Shown here: positions 37,534 through 40,556 of the stretch, in pieces
How positions within the stretch are numbered: position 1 is the first letter of the stretch
Layout of the letters: each line of letters starts with the position of its first letter
Origin: Fimenecus sp045631225
GTDB lineage: Bacteria; Bacillota; Clostridia; Oscillospirales; Acutalibacteraceae
Assembly (NCBI GenBank): GCA_045631225.1
Contig: JAZQUG010000045.1
Span: forward strand, 1-40,556
Length of the DNA stretch: 40,556 bases
Direction of reading: 5' to 3'
Translations under genes and position numbers: made by a program
The notes under the pieces: model-generated
The model's input: only the letters and a program-made list of their open reading frames with translations
The model's database searches: none
What the model was told of the DNA's origin: nothing

Positions 37534-38799
37534 ATGAAACAATTGATTAGTAAAGCGACAATTTATTATAATTCACAATTCATTAAGAAAGATATTTTAA
37601 TTGACAACGGAATAATTGCCGAAATTTCTGATTTTATAGCTCCTGAATGCGCTGATTTTGTGTATAATTTTGAAGATAATTATATTTTTCCCGGTTTTAC
37701 AGATGTACATGTGCATCTGCGTGAACCGGGTTTTTCTTATAAAGAAACAATAAAAACAGGCACCTTAGCATCTGCTCGTGGTGGTTACACATCAGTGTGC
37801 TCAATGCCTAATTTAAACCCTGTTCCTGATTCTGTTGAACATATACAAGAGCAAATTGACATCATTAACAGAGATGCCGTAATTAATGTTTATCCTTATG
37901 CTTCAATCACAGTTAATCAGATGGGTGAAGAGGTTTCTGATTTATCAGGAATGGCTGATATGTGTATTGCATATTCTGACGACGGTAGGGGAGTCCAAAG
38001 CGACGAAATGATGCTTAATGCCATGAGATTAGCAAAAGAGCATAATAAAATGATTGTTGCCCATTGTGAAGTTAATGATTTGCTTGATGGTGGATATATC
38101 CATAAGGGCAAATATGCTGAAGAACACGGACACAGAGGTATTTGTTCTGAAAGTGAATGGAAACAGATTGAAAGAGATATTGAACTGGTAAAACAAACAG
38201 GTTGTGCATATCATGTTTGCCATATTTCAACAAAAGAAAGCGTAGAGCTTATTCGTCAGGCAAAAAAAGATGGTGTTAATATCACCTGTGAAACAGGTCC
38301 TCATTATCTTGTTCTGTCTGATAAGGATTTACAAGAAAATGGTCGTTTCAAAATGAATCCGCCACTTCGTGATGAAAGTGATAAAGAAGCACTTATTAAA
38401 GGTGTTCTTGACGGTACAATTGATATGATTGCAACTGACCATGCTCCACATAGTGCTGAAGAAAAATCTAAAGGTCTTGAAAAGAGTAATATGGGTGTTG
38501 TTGGTATTGAAACTGCATTCCCTGTAATGTACACTCATTTTGTAAAAAAAGGTATCATATCTCTTGAAAAACTTGTTGAATTACTTTCAGTAAATGCAAA
38601 TAAGAGATTTGGTATAGGCAGCTCAATTGAAATCGGCAAACCTGCTGAATTAACTATATTTGATTTAAATAATAAATATACTGTAAATCCTGATGATTTC
38701 CTTTCTATGGGTAAAAGTACTCCGTTTGAAGGAATGGAAGTTTATGGTAAATGCAATATGACTATTTGTAATGGTAAAGTTGTTTGGGAGGCTAAATAA
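37534..38799 (+). CDS. pyrC: Dihydroorotase
   Basis: Cyclises carbamoyl aspartate to dihydroorotate in UMP synthesis. The 421-residue class I enzyme has the zinc motif DVHVHLREPG, then GGYTSVCSMPNLNPVPDS, IVAHCEVND, CHISTKESVELI and ATDHAPHSAEEK. I choose ATG 37534 because GGGTGAT, complementary to 16S rRNA, spans 37524-37530; an in-frame ATG at 37522 overlaps that site. First gene of pyrC-pyrK-pyrD-pyrF, with the next ATG directly after its TAA. Confidence 0.95.
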   Translation: MKQLISKATIYYNSQFIKKDILIDNGIIAEISDFIAPECADFVYNFEDNYIFPGFTDVHVHLREPGFSYKETIKTGTLASARGGYTSVCSMPNLNPVPDSVEHIQEQIDIINRDAVINVYPYASITVNQMGEEVSDLSGMADMCIAYSDDGRGVQSDEMMLNAMRLAKEHNKMIVAHCEVNDLLDGGYIHKGKYAEEHGHRGICSESEWKQIERDIELVKQTGCAYHVCHISTKESVELIRQAKKDGVNITCETGPHYLVLSDKDLQENGRFKMNPPLRDESDKEALIKGVLDGTIDMIATDHAPHSAEEKSKGLEKSNMGVVGIETAFPVMYTHFVKKGIISLEKLVELLSVNANKRFGIGSSIEIGKPAELTIFDLNNKYTVNPDDFLSMGKSTPFEGMEVYGKCNMTICNGKVVWEAK

Positions 38800-39531
38800 A
38801 TGTACCAAGGTATTTATGAAATTATCAGCAATAAACAACTGACAGACAGTATCTATGAAATGGTACTTAAGGGTGATACATCATCAATTACTGCACCCGG
38901 TCAGTTTATTAATATCAAACTTGATGGTTTTTATCTTCGCAGACCAATTTCAATCTGCGATTATGATGATAGTACAATTACAATTATTTATAAGGTTGTT
39001 GGTGAAGGTACAGAAGTAATGAGCAAAATGAACTCAGGTGAAGTTCTTGATGTTCTTTGCGGTCTTGGTAACGGTTTTGATACATCAAAATCTATGGACA
39101 AGCCTGTGCTTATCGGTGGTGGTGTTGGTGTACCACCGATGTACAATCTTTGTAAAAAACTTATTTCAGAAGGTAAAAATGCTACTGTTATTCTTGGATT
39201 CAATAAAAAAGATGAAATATTCTATGAAGACGAATTCAAGAAACTTGGTGCTGATGTGAAGGTAACAACGGTTGATGGTTCATGTGGAATTAAGGGCTTT
39301 GTTACAGATGCACTTAAGGAAACAGAATATAGTTATTTTTACACTTGTGGTCCTATGCCTATGTTTAAGGCTATTGAGTCAACTGCTTTGACTAGTGGTC
39401 AATATAGCTTTGAAGAGAGAATGGGATGCGGTTTTGGTGCTTGTATGGGTTGTTCGTGCAAGACGAAATATGGTAACAAGAGAATCTGTAAAGATGGTCC
39501 TGTACTTGAAAGAGAGGAAATTATATGGTAA
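38800..39531 (+). CDS. pyrK: Dihydroorotate dehydrogenase B electron-transfer subunit
   Basis: Passes electrons from PyrD's flavin to NAD+. The 243-residue protein has the FAD motif LRRPISICDYD, the nucleotide-binding segment VLIGGGVGVPPMYNLCKKL and the C-terminal [2Fe-2S] cluster motif CGFGACMGCSCKT with a further Cys in KRICKDGPV. Start is directly after the pyrC stop with GGGAGG upstream. It overlaps pyrD by 7 nt, fitting a 1:1 heterocomplex. Confidence 0.95.
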   Translation: MYQGIYEIISNKQLTDSIYEMVLKGDTSSITAPGQFINIKLDGFYLRRPISICDYDDSTITIIYKVVGEGTEVMSKMNSGEVLDVLCGLGNGFDTSKSMDKPVLIGGGVGVPPMYNLCKKLISEGKNATVILGFNKKDEIFYEDEFKKLGADVKVTTVDGSCGIKGFVTDALKETEYSYFYTCGPMPMFKAIESTALTSGQYSFEERMGCGFGACMGCSCKTKYGNKRICKDGPVLEREEIIW

Positions 39532-40436
39532 ACACAAAAGTAAATCTTCTCGGAATCCAGATAGATAATCCAATCATTCCTGCAAGTGGTACATACGGAT
39601 TTGGTTATGAATTTGCAGAACTTTATGATATTAATATTCTTGGTACTTTTTCATTTAAAGGTACTACAAAAGAACCTCGTTTTGGCAATCCAACACCAAG
39701 AATTGCTGAATGTTATGCCGGTATGATTAATTCAGTTGGTCTTCAGAATCCCGGAGTTGAAAAAGTAATCAGTGAAGAATTACCAAAACTTGCAAAGGTA
39801 TTCAATAAGCCTGTTATGGCAAATGTAAGTGGTTTTTCAGTTGAAGAATACGCATATACTTGTGAAAAAATTAATGAATGTGAACAGGTTGGATGGATAG
39901 AAGTAAATGTATCTTGTCCTAATGTTCATAATGGTGGTATGAGCTTCGGTACAGAGCCTGCTGCTGTTGAAAAGGTTGTAAAAGCTGTTAAAGCGGTAAC
40001 AACCAAGCCTATTGTCATTAAGCTTTCACCAAATGTAACGGATATTGTTTCTATTGCAAAAGCTGCTGAATCTGCAGGTGCAGACGGTATCAGTCTTATC
40101 AATACATTACTTGGTATGAGAATTGATATTAAGCGTCGTCAACCTGTAATAGCAAATAAAATGGGTGGCTTTTCAGGTTCTGCAATTTTCCCTGTTGCAG
40201 TCAGAATGGTTTATCAGGTATATGATGCAGTGAAAATTCCGATTATCGGTATGGGTGGTGTTACAACTGCAAAGGATGTAATAGAACTTATGATGGCAGG
40301 TGCAACTGCAGTACAGGTTGGTGCTGCAAATCTTGTTGACCCATATGCATGTAAGACAATTATTGAAGATTTACCAAATGAATTAGCTAAATTAAATGTT
40401 AAAGATATAAATGAAATTATAGGAGGCGCTCACTAA
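39525..40436 (+). CDS. pyrD: Dihydroorotate dehydrogenase B catalytic subunit
   Basis: Oxidises dihydroorotate to orotate using FMN. The 303-residue class 1B barrel shows NPIIPASGTYGFG, a substrate-site NSVGLQNPG, the active-site Cys in VNVSCPNVHNGG, IKLSPNVTD and the FMN-phosphate motifs GMGGVTTAKD and GATAVQVGAAN. Its partner PyrK is encoded just upstream, confirming type 1B (NAD-linked). Its TAA shares an A with the pyrF start. Confidence 0.96.
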   Translation: MVNTKVNLLGIQIDNPIIPASGTYGFGYEFAELYDINILGTFSFKGTTKEPRFGNPTPRIAECYAGMINSVGLQNPGVEKVISEELPKLAKVFNKPVMANVSGFSVEEYAYTCEKINECEQVGWIEVNVSCPNVHNGGMSFGTEPAAVEKVVKAVKAVTTKPIVIKLSPNVTDIVSIAKAAESAGADGISLINTLLGMRIDIKRRQPVIANKMGGFSGSAIFPVAVRMVYQVYDAVKIPIIGMGGVTTAKDVIELMMAGATAVQVGAANLVDPYACKTIIEDLPNELAKLNVKDINEIIGGAH

Positions 40437-40556
40437 TGGGTAAAGACGTAATTATTGCTTGTGACTTTGCGAGTAAAGAGGATGTTATGAATTTCCTTGA
40501 TAAATTCACAGGCAGAAAACCATTTGTAAAAATCGGAATGGAACTTTATTATGCAG
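40436..40556 (+). CDS. pyrF: Orotidine 5'-phosphate decarboxylase, 5' part
   Basis: Begins at ATG 40436 (TAATG overlap with pyrD; AGGAGG upstream) and runs off the window after 40 codons. The visible part, MGKDVIIACDFASKEDVMNF then FVKIGMELYYA, contains the conserved substrate-site Asp of ACDFAS and the Lys of VKIGMEL. It would complete UMP synthesis from orotate. Confidence 0.92.
   Translation, partial: MGKDVIIACDFASKEDVMNFLDKFTGRKPFVKIGMELYYA

Overview
The window reads as a chromosomal segment of a low-GC Gram-positive anaerobe, most likely a gut Clostridia of the Oscillospiraceae/Ruminococcaceae type. The reasons are AT-rich intergenic DNA with canonical TTGACA/TATAAT promoters and GGAGG ribosome sites, both forms of rubrerythrin (peroxide defence of strict anaerobes), a PyrK/PyrD type 1B pyrimidine pathway, and a secreted protein ending in a dockerin. 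This is inference from gene content; there is no rRNA to place it.

Layout. (1) 1-13444: a pncC gene; a long operon (828-9035) with a 5'-nucleotidase-family phosphatase, small membrane and lipoproteins, and a zinc-ribbon/SPFH/TPM membrane module resembling the Bacillus ydjG-ydjH-ydjI set; a two-component system made of a kinase-like membrane protein, a histidine kinase and a NarL-type regulator; and a DUF6935-type protein. Three promoters here share a 17-bp box exactly 37 bp upstream of TATAAT. (2) 13652-21757: an 8.1-kb integrative element inserted in the 3' end of a reverse-rubrerythrin gene. It carries a tyrosine integrase, a WYL regulator, a GNAT cassette, a second minimal tyrosine recombinase, a phage-like divergent control region with three 21-bp operators, an HTH protein and a set of small unknown genes. 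It has no recognisable capsid, conjugation or transposase genes. (3) 21686-22699: the perR-rubrerythrin operon, whose original 3' end was displaced to 13615-13686. (4) 22800-29275: a dockerin-bearing glucosaminidase, tRNA-Ser(GGA), an AGCS symporter, an SGNH hydrolase, a small amidase-fold protein and a CapA-type protein. (5) 29276-30227: tRNA-Leu(UAG) surrounded by broken tRNA pieces and hairpin repeats. (6) 30228-32983: a GH2 glycosidase with a WYL regulator. (7) 33098-36678: pgk-tpiA-gpmI. (8) 36866-37405: classical rubrerythrin. (9) 37534-end: pyrC-pyrK-pyrD-pyrF, the last cut by the window edge.

How it fits together: the housekeeping parts are ordinary (lower glycolysis, de novo UMP synthesis, oxidative-stress defence). 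The unusual parts are the cryptic element with its rebuilt host gene end and compact genetic switch, the shared promoter box that may define a regulon around the SPFH/zinc-ribbon module, and a repeat family that sits in degenerate tRNA copies next to both tRNA genes. Host genes here stop almost only with TAA (a few TGA, no TAG), while the element uses TAG both as a normal stop and inside two otherwise open frames.
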